Shown: positions 1-7,307, counted from the first letter of the stretch. The stretch is DNA of 14,613 bases from an uncultured Bacillota bacterium (GCA_959606705.1 CAUHLX010000027.1:1-14613), one strand, 5' to 3'. Made by a program: numbers and translations. Notes: generated from the letters alone by a model not told the origin.

Positions 1-123
1 CTGTCCTCCCGGTTTCCTATTCTCATCGATCAGAAGGACCTCGGCGCCGGATCCGGCCGCTTCGACGGAAGCCGCTAGACCCGCCGGACCGCCGCCGATG
101 ATGACGACCTCTTTCTCCACCAT
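1..123 (-). CDS. FAD-dependent oxidoreductase, N-terminal fragment (runs off window)
   Basis: Only the first 41 codons are present; the gene continues past the left edge. The start is the ATG at 121-123, preceded by an AGGAGAG ribosome binding site inside the end of the upstream gene. Residues 5-18 read EVVIIGGGPAGLAA, a Rossmann GxGxxG dinucleotide-binding motif, and are followed by VLLIDENRKPGGQ, the usual second strand with an acidic residue that contacts the ribose of FAD or NAD. From family knowledge, a flavoprotein like this next to a small [2Fe-2S] protein resembles the HcnB/OoxA/D-hydroxyproline dehydrogenase type, where the subunits form a membrane-linked or soluble amino acid or imino acid dehydrogenase. 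Only 2 bases separate it from the [2Fe-2S] gene, which suggests translational coupling and one complex. The substrate cannot be read from this fragment. Confidence 0.85.
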   Translation of the reverse strand, partial: MVEKEVVIIGGGPAGLAASVEAAGSGAEVLLIDENRKPGGQ

Positions 124-125
124 TG

Positions 126-437
126 CTATTCTCTCCTTTTTCCGCAGCCTTCCTGTGTCTCGATGACCATACCCTCCTCCACGGGGGTGATGCAGGTCCT
201 CACATTGGGTTTCCCGTTGACTACCATGACGCAGTCGGTACATTGACCGATCCCGCAGTAGACTCCGCGGGGCTCCTTGTTCTTGATGGTGTGCCGATGG
301 ACCATCAGTCCGTTGGCCATCAAGGCCGCTGCAATGACTTCATTTTTTACCGCCTGGATTTGCTTGCCGTTGACCGTGATCGTCACCGTCTCCTGCTCTT
401 TTGCGGGACCCAGGATCGGATGTTCTTCCACTCGCAT
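126..437 (-). CDS. (2Fe-2S)-binding subunit of an amino/imino acid dehydrogenase (HcnA-like)
   Basis: This 103-residue protein has cysteines 61, 66, 69 and 82 in the pattern C-x4-C-x2-C-x12-C (GVYCGIGQCTDC then RTC), the plant-type [2Fe-2S] ferredoxin signature. Its size and motif fit the small Fer2_4-type subunit of hydrogen cyanide synthase, opine oxidase and D-hydroxyproline/proline dehydrogenases, where it passes electrons between flavin subunits. The start is ATG 435-437 with GGGAGG about 9 bases upstream. It follows the epimerase gene by 45 bases and ends 2 bases before the FAD oxidoreductase start, so it belongs to the same operon. The hydroxyproline link is inferred from neighbours, because the protein itself carries no substrate information. 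No signal peptide or membrane segment is visible, so it is probably cytoplasmic. Confidence 0.85.
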   Translation of the reverse strand: MRVEEHPILGPAKEQETVTITVNGKQIQAVKNEVIAAALMANGLMVHRHTIKNKEPRGVYCGIGQCTDCVMVVNGKPNVRTCITPVEEGMVIETQEGCGKRRE

Positions 438-482
438 GTTTCAAAGCCTCCCTTTCCTGCTTTTTCGCCTTCCGCCTATCCC

Positions 483-1487
483 TTACAGTTGAAACCCCTC
501 CGGAAAGGGGTCCGTATCGTCCAGGAAAAACGTGCTCATCCCCATCAGATAGGCGGAACCGGTCACCTCCGGAATGATGGCGGGAATGCCTCCCACCACC
601 GTTTCGCCCACCGCCCGACAGGAGAACAGACTGCCGATGAAGCTCTCCTGTACGAAGACCTCCTCCTGTTCCAGCTTGCCCTGCCGGATCAGCTGAGCAC
701 ACCTGGCCGATGTTCCGGTGCCGCAGGGGGAGCGATCGATGTCTCCCGGAGGAAAGATGACCGCGTTCTGACCGTAAGCTTGAGGATTCTTCGGCGGTCC
801 CACGAACTCCACATGAGTCACCTTGTCGATGAAGGGCTTTTCCGGGTGAACCACCGGAAGCTGTTCGTTGATGGCTTCTTTCAGTAGATTTCCGGCCGTG
901 ATCAGCGCCCGATAGTTTTCGGGTGCCAGCTCCAGACCGATGTCCGCCGCCGGAATGATTGCGTAAAAGTTGCCCCCATAACAAATGTCGGTTTGTACCC
1001 GACCGAATTCCTTCGTCTCTACGATTCCGCCCTCGAGAACCATGAATGCCGGCGCGTTGGTGAAGGTCACCGATTCCGCCCGTCCGTCCTCCACCTTGAT
1101 TTTCAGCGAGACGACGCCTGCGGCGGTATCCAGCTTCACGTGAGTGTAGGGCTCCTCTACCGGCACCAAGCCGGCCTCCACCAGAGCTGTTCCCACGCCG
1201 ATGGTGTCATGCCCGCACATGGGCATCCACCCTCCGACCTCCAAGTACAGCACACCGATATCGGTCCCCGGAGTACAAGGCTCTGTCAGGATGGTCCCCG
1301 ACATGATGTTGCTGCCCCTCGGCTCGCACATCAGCAGCGTGCGGATTTGGTCCAGATTCTCCTTGGCGTAGAGGAGCTTTTCCTCCATCGTTTTCCCCGG
1401 AATAGGCGGAAGACCGGAGACCAGGGTCCTGGTCGGCTGTCCGACGGTATGAGTGTCAATGGTGTGAAAGACACGTCTTATTTTCAT
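483..1487 (-). CDS. Proline racemase / 4-hydroxyproline 2-epimerase family enzyme
   Basis: The protein has 334 residues, the normal length for the proline racemase family. It interconverts L and D forms at the alpha carbon of proline or hydroxyproline using two cysteines as acid and base. Both are present: Cys91 in MPMCGHDTIG and Cys255 in DRSPCGTGTSA. Keeping the second cysteine argues against the trans-3-hydroxyproline dehydratase subgroup, where it is Thr. Residue 94 is Asp in CGHD, where many racemases read CGHG. The start is ATG 1485-1487 with AAGGAG 7 bases upstream. It lies downstream of two alcohol dehydrogenases and upstream of [2Fe-2S]/FAD dehydrogenase subunits. That context favours 4-hydroxyproline 2-epimerase feeding a D-hydroxyproline dehydrogenase, but plain proline racemase (PrdF-like) cannot be excluded by eye. 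Confidence 0.88.
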   Translation of the reverse strand: MKIRRVFHTIDTHTVGQPTRTLVSGLPPIPGKTMEEKLLYAKENLDQIRTLLMCEPRGSNIMSGTILTEPCTPGTDIGVLYLEVGGWMPMCGHDTIGVGTALVEAGLVPVEEPYTHVKLDTAAGVVSLKIKVEDGRAESVTFTNAPAFMVLEGGIVETKEFGRVQTDICYGGNFYAIIPAADIGLELAPENYRALITAGNLLKEAINEQLPVVHPEKPFIDKVTHVEFVGPPKNPQAYGQNAVIFPPGDIDRSPCGTGTSARCAQLIRQGKLEQEEVFVQESFIGSLFSCRAVGETVVGGIPAIIPEVTGSAYLMGMSTFFLDDTDPFPEGFQL

Positions 1488-1549
1488 CGCTCGACTCCTT
1501 CTGTCTATTATGAATTTTCTGATATTTTATGGGATAAAAAACCACTCCC

Positions 1550-2713
1550 CTACCGGGCCAGCGATCGTTCTATAATCTCCACGCAGTCCTCCGGAGGAAC
1601 CGGATGTATGTCGCAATCGTGCAGAACCTGGGTAACATCATAGGAATTCTGCGCGTATTCCCGAGCACGACTAGGATCGATGCCCCACTGAGCATAATCC
1701 GGCTTGCTGATTCCCAGCGTTTTCAGCATATCCTCTAGAAAACGGACAAAGGCATCCGCCTCCGCGGGATAGCCCACCGCTTCCGCCATCTCGGCCAGCT
1801 TGTCGGGAATGTATCTCGCGTAATAGCGGAAGCATTCCACACACACCAGGCAGAGAGCCGCTCCGTGAGGAATTTTGGGATGCATGGCCCCCAGGGAGTG
1901 TCCGATGGCGTGCTCCGAGGTACAGCCGGAGCAGGATTCCACCATGCCGGCGTACAGATTGGCCAGGCACATGCCGGTCCGCGCTTCCAGATTCGCTCCG
2001 TCCTTTACCGCGGTAGGCAGATGCTTTGCCACCAGCTGAATGCTCTTCAAGGCAAACAGATCGCTTACCGGAGTGGCGCAGTTGGCGATATAGCCCTCCG
2101 CCGAATGAAACAGAGCATCCATGCCTTGATATGCCGTCAGGGTCGGCGGCAGGGAGGTCTGTAAGGTAGGATCGATCACCGTCAGCGTGGGGAACACCGC
2201 GTCGCTGCCCAAATCGATCTTTTCAAAGGTTTCCTCTTTGGTAATCACCGCGAAGGGATTGACCTCCGTACCGGTTCCCGAGGTGGTGGAGATGGCTACG
2301 ATGGGAAGCGCCCCATTGCTTACCGGCTTCAGCTGCCCGGTAATTCCCCCCATGTACTCCCAAATATCCCCTCCGTTTTTAATGACCACCGCCGTAGCCT
2401 TGGCCGTGTCGATGCTGGAGCCGCCTCCGAAGCCGATGACAAAATCCACGTTGTGCTTCTTGCCCAGCGCCGCCGCTTTCATGACTCCCGCCGTGTTGGG
2501 ATTCGGCTGAACCCCGTCAAAGACCACGCTTTCCACCCCGTTTTCCGCCAGGAGGGAAACCACCCGTTCCACGTGCCCCAGGCGGCGGAGCGTTCCGCCT
2601 CCCGTCACACAGATCAGCGCTTTTTTCCCCGGCAGCGGTTCCCGGCCCAGTTCCTCCAATGAACCGGGCCCGAACAGCACCTTCGTGGGAATGTAATAAT
2701 GAAATCCACTCAT
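1550..2713 (-). CDS. Iron-containing alcohol dehydrogenase (second paralogue)
   Basis: The product is a 387-residue group III (Fe-dependent) NAD(P)-linked alcohol dehydrogenase. The N-terminal half carries the dinucleotide-binding GGGSSIDTAK at about residues 96-105. The C-terminal half carries the metal ligands aligned to FucO: Asp199 and His203 (MDALFHSAE), His268 (SEHAIGH) and His283 (IPHG). The additional conserved His272 is also present. The start is ATG 2711-2713 with AGGAGG 8 bases upstream. It lies 23 bases after the other alcohol dehydrogenase gene, so the two are co-transcribed. They share much sequence (for example GPGxL, LPGKKALICVT, GGGSSIDTAK, HPxxPHGA), which points to an old tandem duplication. 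The likely role is interconversion of a short aldehyde or semialdehyde and its alcohol; the substrate is unknown. A 62-base AT-rich gap follows before the epimerase. Confidence 0.9.
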   Translation of the reverse strand: MSGFHYYIPTKVLFGPGSLEELGREPLPGKKALICVTGGGTLRRLGHVERVVSLLAENGVESVVFDGVQPNPNTAGVMKAAALGKKHNVDFVIGFGGGSSIDTAKATAVVIKNGGDIWEYMGGITGQLKPVSNGALPIVAISTTSGTGTEVNPFAVITKEETFEKIDLGSDAVFPTLTVIDPTLQTSLPPTLTAYQGMDALFHSAEGYIANCATPVSDLFALKSIQLVAKHLPTAVKDGANLEARTGMCLANLYAGMVESCSGCTSEHAIGHSLGAMHPKIPHGAALCLVCVECFRYYARYIPDKLAEMAEAVGYPAEADAFVRFLEDMLKTLGISKPDYAQWGIDPSRAREYAQNSYDVTQVLHDCDIHPVPPEDCVEIIERSLAR

Positions 2714-2736
2714 ATTCCGTTCCTCCTAATAGCGAA

Positions 2737-3909
2737 TCAGCGATAGGAACGCTTCAAAATTCCGATCACCTGATCCCGGGTAAGCTGGTAGGGATCGAAA
2801 TCGAAGCCGATTCCCATGGAAATATCACAAATGGTCTCTATTTCATCCGCGGTCACTCCGAACTGAGACATGGTCGTCGCTCCGGCCCCCGTCAACTCCA
2901 TCAGCCGCATCAGCCCCGTTACAAAAGCCTGGCCTCGTTCTTCCGTCTCATAATCCGCGGGGTTCACACCCATGGCCGCGCCCAGCGCCCCGAATTTCTC
3001 CGGCAGGTACTTCACGACCTCTTTATAGTATTCTTCCGCCGTCACCAGCAGGGTAGCGCCATGGGGGAACCCAGGATGCAGGCCCCCCATACACTGCCCT
3101 ATAATGTGAGGAGAAATTGTTGCTGACAATGATTGAGCATAGCCGCACAGAACATTGGCGGCAAAGGAAATTTGCGCTCTCGCCTCTAAATTTTTCCCAT
3201 CCCGGACCACGATCGGCAGGTTTTCATTGACCAGCCGCACGGCTTCCAGGCAGTAAACGTCCGCCATGGCGCTGCCGCAGGTGGCGATATAGCACTCCAC
3301 CGCGTGGAACAGGGCGTCAAAACCCTGGTACAGCGTCAGAGAAACCGGCAGGGACAGCATCAGCTCCGGGTCGATAATGGAAACCGTCGGATAGACCGCT
3401 TCCAAACCGAAATCCAGCTTTTCCTTCGTTTCTTCGTTGGTGATCACACACCAGGGGTCGCATTCCGTCCCGGTCCCGGCGGTGGTGGTAATGGTGACCA
3501 CCGGCGCGGCCCCGGTTACGGGCTTGCCTTTTCCGGTTCCCGCCGATGCGTAATCCCAAAGATCGCCGTCATTTTTCATCATGATCGCCGCGCCCTTTGC
3601 GGTATCGATGCTGGAGCCGCCGCCCAGGCCGATAAAGAAGTCGCACTGCTCTTTCTTAGCCAGCGCCGCCGCCGCCATCACGCCCTTCCTGGTGGGATTG
3701 GGTGTAACCTGATCGAATACCACCGTCCGCACCCCGGACTTTCTCAAGCTGTCGACCACCCGCTCCTGAATGCCCAGCTTCTCCATCAGGTGGTCCTCCG
3801 TAACGCAGATCAGCGCCTTTTTCCCAGGCAGCTCCACCTTCTCCAAATCCTTTAATGTTCCCGGCCCGAAGATGACCCGGGTGGGGATATAGCTTTCAAA
3901 CTGAATCAT
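2737..3909 (-). CDS. Iron-containing alcohol dehydrogenase (first paralogue, His-to-Gln variant)
   Basis: From the ATG at 3907-3909 the protein has 390 residues. I chose this start because GGAGGGAAAAC precedes it and MIQFESYIPTRVIFGPG aligns with the start of the paralogue; a longer in-frame start at 3936 has no ribosome binding site. The NAD(P)-binding GGGSSIDTAK lies at about residues 96-105. Predicted iron ligands are Asp198 and His202 (FDALFHAVE), His268 (SPHIIGQ) and His283 (FPHG). The second conserved histidine of the motif (His267 in E. coli FucO, His272 in the neighbour) is Gln272 here. Metal binding therefore looks intact, but the active site differs, so substrate or activity may differ between the two paralogues. 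It follows the DapA-family gene by 49 bases in the same operon. A role on a pathway aldehyde is inferred. Confidence 0.88.
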   Translation of the reverse strand: MIQFESYIPTRVIFGPGTLKDLEKVELPGKKALICVTEDHLMEKLGIQERVVDSLRKSGVRTVVFDQVTPNPTRKGVMAAAALAKKEQCDFFIGLGGGSSIDTAKGAAIMMKNDGDLWDYASAGTGKGKPVTGAAPVVTITTTAGTGTECDPWCVITNEETKEKLDFGLEAVYPTVSIIDPELMLSLPVSLTLYQGFDALFHAVECYIATCGSAMADVYCLEAVRLVNENLPIVVRDGKNLEARAQISFAANVLCGYAQSLSATISPHIIGQCMGGLHPGFPHGATLLVTAEEYYKEVVKYLPEKFGALGAAMGVNPADYETEERGQAFVTGLMRLMELTGAGATTMSQFGVTADEIETICDISMGIGFDFDPYQLTRDQVIGILKRSYR

Positions 3910-3958
3910 GTTTTCCCTCCTTGAGATGCCCAACATTACAATCCGGCATTCCCCAATG

Positions 3959-4855
3959 CTACAGCACGGCCTCCGCCTTCTTAAGCAGCTCCGCCGCCTT
4001 CTTTTTCGCCGCTTCGGACACGTCGGGCACCGGTTTTCTGGGAGTGCCGCAGTCGATTCCCTGCAGCTTCAAAACATATTTGCAAAGGCCCGGCTCCGTG
4101 TTTCCATCCTGCTCTTGATACAGCAGGAGCGGCAGAATCGCCTCATAGATTTTCCGGGCTTCCTCAAGCTTATTCTCTTTCATCAGTTCATAGATCTTGG
4201 CGTACTGAGCGGGGACCATGTTGGAGCCCGCGTTGATCAGTGCGTCCACTCCGCTGGCCAGCGCCGACAACGCCAGCGAATCAAAGCCATTGCTAATTTT
4301 CAGGCTGGGATCGTGTCCGTTTTCCAGAATCAGTTCCATGGTGTGCTCCATACCGGCGGTGTCCTTGACCGCTTGGAACAAGCCGCTGCGTCCCATCTCG
4401 ACGATCTCTTCAGGTGAGAAGGTGATTCCCGTCTCTCCGGGGAAGTGGTAAAGAACCAGTCCCGCCGTGGTGTTCTTCTTGATTTCCTCAAAATACTCTA
4501 TCATAGATTCTCGGCCTACCGGGATGGCAAATGGTGGAAGCGCCAGAACGTAGTCCGCTCCCACTTCCCCTGCGTATTTTGCCAGCTCCGCCGCGTCCTT
4601 CGTGGTATTACAGGCCACCCCCGCCATCAGGAACACCTCCGTGTCCTTGGTAAGCTTCGCCGCACAGGCAATTACTTTCTTTCTTTCCTCCACCGACATC
4701 ATGGTGAATTCGCCCGTTCCGCCACTGACTAAAATTCCGTGAACTCCCTTGTCGATGAAATGCTTTACCAGCTTTTCCTCCTGCTCATAGTTCACGCTGC
4801 CGTCCTCGTGGAACGGAGTTACCATCGCAACGATCAACCCTTTGAATTCTTTCAT
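3959..4855 (-). CDS. DapA/N-acetylneuraminate lyase family protein, possible hydroxyproline-pathway deaminase
   Basis: The product is a 298-residue class I (Schiff-base) lyase with a TIM-barrel fold. The start at ATG 4853-4855 gives MKEFKGLIVAMVTPF, the usual N-terminus; an in-frame GTG at 4939 lacks a ribosome binding site. Family residues visible are GGTGE at 45-49 (the dicarboxylate-binding loop), Tyr136 in LYHFPGETG and the Schiff-base Lys164 in AVKDTAG. True DHDPS has GTTGE and YNVPGRT, so this is a relative rather than the lysine enzyme. Because an epimerase and [2Fe-2S]/FAD dehydrogenase subunits lie downstream, the best guess is 1-pyrroline-4-hydroxy-2-carboxylate deaminase, which makes 2-oxoglutarate semialdehyde. 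A 2-keto-3-deoxy acid aldolase is an alternative. It is the first gene of its operon; the GGAAAGGA ribosome binding site is rather distant, about 11 bases. Confidence 0.82.
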   Translation of the reverse strand: MKEFKGLIVAMVTPFHEDGSVNYEQEEKLVKHFIDKGVHGILVSGGTGEFTMMSVEERKKVIACAAKLTKDTEVFLMAGVACNTTKDAAELAKYAGEVGADYVLALPPFAIPVGRESMIEYFEEIKKNTTAGLVLYHFPGETGITFSPEEIVEMGRSGLFQAVKDTAGMEHTMELILENGHDPSLKISNGFDSLALSALASGVDALINAGSNMVPAQYAKIYELMKENKLEEARKIYEAILPLLLYQEQDGNTEPGLCKYVLKLQGIDCGTPRKPVPDVSEAAKKKAAELLKKAEAVL

Positions 4856-4937
4856 GTCTTTGCCCGTCCTTTCCAAACATTTCCCATACGCGCCGGTTTT
4901 TCCCGCCCTCTGGCAAAAGATGATCCGGTTCGCCATC

Positions 4938-4955
4938 ACATCAGTTATCTGATAT
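4938..4955. promoter_or_regulatory. Palindromic operator candidate at the catabolic operon start
   Basis: The plus strand reads ACATCAG-TTAT-CTGATAT, an inverted repeat of two 7-base arms with one mismatch and a 4-base centre. It lies just downstream of the expected transcription start of the DapA-family operon, where a bound repressor would block transcription. A similar half-site (CTGATAT) recurs at 1519-1525 before the epimerase gene. The shape resembles operators of GntR-type regulators, but the regulator is not in the window and its identity is inferred. Confidence 0.4.
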
Positions 4956-4966
4956 CTTATGTGCTA

Positions 4967-4995
4967 ATGTTAGGCTAATCTGTCGAAAAAGTCAA
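4967..4995 (-). promoter_or_regulatory. Sigma-A promoter of the catabolic operon
   Basis: On the minus strand TTGACT (4990-4995), a 17-base spacer and TAACAT (4967-4972) form a near-consensus promoter. A/T-rich runs at about 5000-5045 lie upstream and could act as an UP element. Transcription should start near 4960, giving a leader of about 105 bases to the ATG at 4855. The spacing is ideal and the site sits between the upstream terminator and the first gene. Confidence 0.75.
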
Positions 4996-5059
4996 TACTG
5001 TTTTTGAATATTTCTGAAAATTAAAAAACCTTATTTTTCCTTTTAATGGTCTCCCTCGT

Positions 5060-5102
5060 AAAAAAAGCGGCGCCGCCAAAGTTTTCACTCTGACGACGCC
5101 GC
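5060..5102 (-). terminator. Strong intrinsic terminator after the aldo/keto reductase
   Basis: On the minus strand a 16-base-pair stem (5087-5102 with 5067-5082; three G-U pairs) closes a GAAA tetraloop and is followed at once by seven U residues (5060-5066). It sits 22 bases beyond the aldo/keto reductase stop codon and separates that unit from the catabolic operon. Confidence 0.93.
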
Positions 5103-5124
5103 CATCTCTCTATGTATTTCGCTT

Positions 5125-6249
5125 TTAATCCCGTTCAAACACTTCCGCCACATCCTTCAGCCGCCGTATGATCTCGATATGCTGGGGACAGTGGGCTTCG
5201 CACTGGCCGCAGGCGATGCAGTCCGAGGCCTTTCCATGACCCACGATCTGGCGGTTGTACTGGAACGTGTGGTGATCCAGTGTCTTGAACTGCTGAAATC
5301 CGTTGAAGATCGCAAAATATCCGGGGATATCCACCTTCTGCGGACAGGTATCCGTACAGTAGCTGCAATGAGTGCAGGGAATCTTGATCCCCTCGTTGAT
5401 CTGTTCTCTCACTTGAGCGATGATTTCCTTTTCTTCCTCGCTGAGCGGTTCGGGGGCGGCCATCGTGCGGAGATTGTCCTTCATCTGTTCCGAGGTGCTC
5501 ATTCCGCTGAGGACCATCATCACGTTTTCCAGAGATGCCGTGAATCTCAGCGCCCAGGAAGCGCAGGACTGCTCCGGATGATACTCGGTCATCAGAGCCT
5601 TGCTCTCCTCCGGCAGGTCATTGGCCAGACCGCCGCCCTTGACCGGCTCCATGACGATCACCGGCTTGCCGTGCTTTTTGGCCACTTCATAGCAGGCTCC
5701 CGACTGAACGATGGGACTGTCCCAGTCCACGTAGTTGAGCTGAAGCTGAACGAACTCCGCCTCCGGATGCCGGGTCAGAATTTTCTCCAGCAGCTCCGGG
5801 GTATCGTGGAAGGAAAAACCCCAATGGCGAACCTTTCCCTCCTCCTTCATCCGCGCCACAAAATCGAAGCCTCCGAACGTTTCGGTATTTTCATAGGTGT
5901 GACGGTTCAAATTGTGCAGCAGATAATAGTCAAAATACTCCACGCCGCACCGTTCCAGCTGTTCCTGAAAAATCGCCGGATACTGCCCCGGCTCCGTCAC
6001 CAGAAACGTGGGCATCTTATCGGCCAGCACATAGCGATCCCTATCATAGCGTTCCACCAGCGCCTTGCGGAACGCTTCCTCCGATTTCCCCTGATGATAT
6101 CCGTAGGCGGTGTCAAAGTAACGAAAGCCTCCTTCGAGAAACGCGTCCACCATGTGGTTGACCTGTTCCTGATCGATGCTCTCCGGGTTTTCGGGGTCCA
6201 GCTGTGGGAATCGCATTCCCCCAAAGCCTAGTTTCTTACTCTCTCTCAT
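5125..6249 (-). CDS. Aldo/keto reductase with C-terminal 2x[4Fe-4S] ferredoxin domain
   Basis: This 374-residue protein has an N-terminal aldo/keto reductase barrel with the tetrad Asp46, Tyr51 (FDTAYGY), Lys78 (LADK) and His112 (YYLLHN). The C-terminal ferredoxin module has two cysteine sets: 292, 295, 298, 302 (CTHCSYCTDTCP) and 344, 347, 350, 354 (CIACGQCEAHCP). Family knowledge: this fusion is common in anaerobic Clostridia and methanogens, where the clusters may pass electrons to or from ferredoxin; the substrate is generally unknown. The start is ATG 6247-6249 with AGGAGG 9 bases upstream. It follows trpS by only 19 bases, the ribosome binding site filling the gap, so it is probably co-transcribed from the trpS promoter and ends at the terminator at 5060-5102. 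It is probably cytoplasmic, as no signal peptide is visible. Confidence 0.93.
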   Translation of the reverse strand: MRESKKLGFGGMRFPQLDPENPESIDQEQVNHMVDAFLEGGFRYFDTAYGYHQGKSEEAFRKALVERYDRDRYVLADKMPTFLVTEPGQYPAIFQEQLERCGVEYFDYYLLHNLNRHTYENTETFGGFDFVARMKEEGKVRHWGFSFHDTPELLEKILTRHPEAEFVQLQLNYVDWDSPIVQSGACYEVAKKHGKPVIVMEPVKGGGLANDLPEESKALMTEYHPEQSCASWALRFTASLENVMMVLSGMSTSEQMKDNLRTMAAPEPLSEEEKEIIAQVREQINEGIKIPCTHCSYCTDTCPQKVDIPGYFAIFNGFQQFKTLDHHTFQYNRQIVGHGKASDCIACGQCEAHCPQHIEIIRRLKDVAEVFERD

Positions 6250-6268
6250 GTCGCAAAGCCTCCTTGAT

Positions 6269-7249
6269 TTACAGCCCCAGTCCGAATTTGTTCTTTACTC
6301 TTTGAATGGTCCGTTCCGCAATGGCGTTGGCCCGGTCGGCGCCGTCTTTGAGAATATCCAGCAGCTCCTGAGAATTGCGGATCTCGTTGAAACGCTCCTG
6401 AATGGGAGCCAGCTGCTCCACCACCACTTCTACCAGATCCTTTTTCAAGTCTCCGTAGCCATGGCCCTGGTATTCCCCCACCAGAGTGTCGATGTCCTTG
6501 CCGGAAAACGCGCTGTAGATGGAGAGCAGATTGCTGATCCCCGGCTTGTTCTCCACATCGAAACGAACCTCCCCTTCGGAATCCGTGGTGGCTCGCATGA
6601 TGGCCTTTTTAATCTTAGCCGGAGAGTCCAGCAGACTGATGCGGCTGAACTCGTTCTCCGCGCTCTTGCTCATCTTCGACGTGGGATCGTCCAGCGCCAT
6701 GACCCGGGCGCCGCTCTTCAGGAACCGGCCGTCCGGAACGATAAAGGTCTTGCCGTATTTGTTGTTAACCCGTTCCGCAATATTGCGGGTCAGTTCGATG
6801 TGCTGCTTCTGGTCGTTGCCTACCGGCACCACCTCGGCGTCGTACAGCAGAATATCCGCCGCCATCAGCAGAGGGTAGCACAGCAGCCCCGCCGGAGCCG
6901 ATTCGCTGTTCTTGCTCTTCTGTTTGAACTGCGTCATCCGGGAAAGCTCTCCGGTGTAGGAATTGCAGGTCAGGACCCAGGACAGCTCCGAATGTCCGGG
7001 AACATCGGATTGTACAAATACGATAGACTTTTCGGGGTCCACACCGATGGCCAGATACAAGGCCGCCACGTTCAAAATATTGCTCCGCAGCTCCTTTGGG
7101 TCCTGAGGCACCGTAATGGAATGGAGATCCACGATGCAGTAGATGCAGTCGTTGTCCTTCTGCAGCTCCACAAACTGCTTCAACGCCCCCAGATAATTTC
7201 CGATGTGAATGTTGCCCGTGGGCTGAACGCCCGAAAATACCCTTGCCAT
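6269..7249 (-). CDS. trpS: Tryptophanyl-tRNA synthetase
   Basis: This class I aminoacyl-tRNA synthetase charges tRNA-Trp in the cytoplasm. The protein is 326 residues, normal for bacterial TrpRS. Signature motifs are the HIGH-type HIGN at 15-18 (GVQPTGNIHIGNYLGAL), LMAADILLYDA at about 128-138 with the Asp that contacts the tryptophan amino group, VPVGNDQKQHIEL at about 141-153, and KMSKS at 192-196. The start is ATG 7247-7249, giving MARVFSGVQPTG with GGAGGGG 7 bases upstream. An in-frame ATG at 7300 would add 17 residues that do not resemble the family and lacks a ribosome binding site. It has its own promoter and a structured leader without the T-box consensus. The aldo/keto reductase follows closely in the same unit. 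Confidence 0.97.
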   Translation of the reverse strand: MARVFSGVQPTGNIHIGNYLGALKQFVELQKDNDCIYCIVDLHSITVPQDPKELRSNILNVAALYLAIGVDPEKSIVFVQSDVPGHSELSWVLTCNSYTGELSRMTQFKQKSKNSESAPAGLLCYPLLMAADILLYDAEVVPVGNDQKQHIELTRNIAERVNNKYGKTFIVPDGRFLKSGARVMALDDPTSKMSKSAENEFSRISLLDSPAKIKKAIMRATTDSEGEVRFDVENKPGISNLLSIYSAFSGKDIDTLVGEYQGHGYGDLKKDLVEVVVEQLAPIQERFNEIRNSQELLDILKDGADRANAIAERTIQRVKNKFGLGL

Positions 7250-7274
7250 AATGTTTCCCCTCCGTATTTTCCCC

Positions 7275-7289
7275 GGTCTGTGACAGACC
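7275..7289 (-). other. Small hairpin in the trpS leader
   Basis: A perfect 6-base-pair stem (GGTCTG with CAGACC) and a 3-base loop lie about 12 bases upstream of the trpS ribosome binding site (7257-7263). It could influence ribosome access or be part of an alternative fold with the larger hairpin at 7308-7333. Function is inferred only. Confidence 0.35.
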
Positions 7290-7307
7290 TGTTGTTCCAT
7301 GTGAAAA

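Noticed and set aside
1488..1549. Internal promoter before the epimerase gene
   Set aside because: A CATAAT-like -10 is visible but no acceptable -35 lies 16-18 bases upstream; the genes read as one operon.
4856..4939. Longer start of the DapA-family gene at GTG 4939
   Set aside because: It begins in the operator region next to the transcription start, lacks a ribosome binding site, and adds 28 residues before the usual N-terminus.
7250..7300. Longer trpS start at ATG 7300
   Set aside because: No ribosome binding site and 17 extra residues before the family N-terminus; ATG 7247-7249 has GGAGGGG at ideal spacing.
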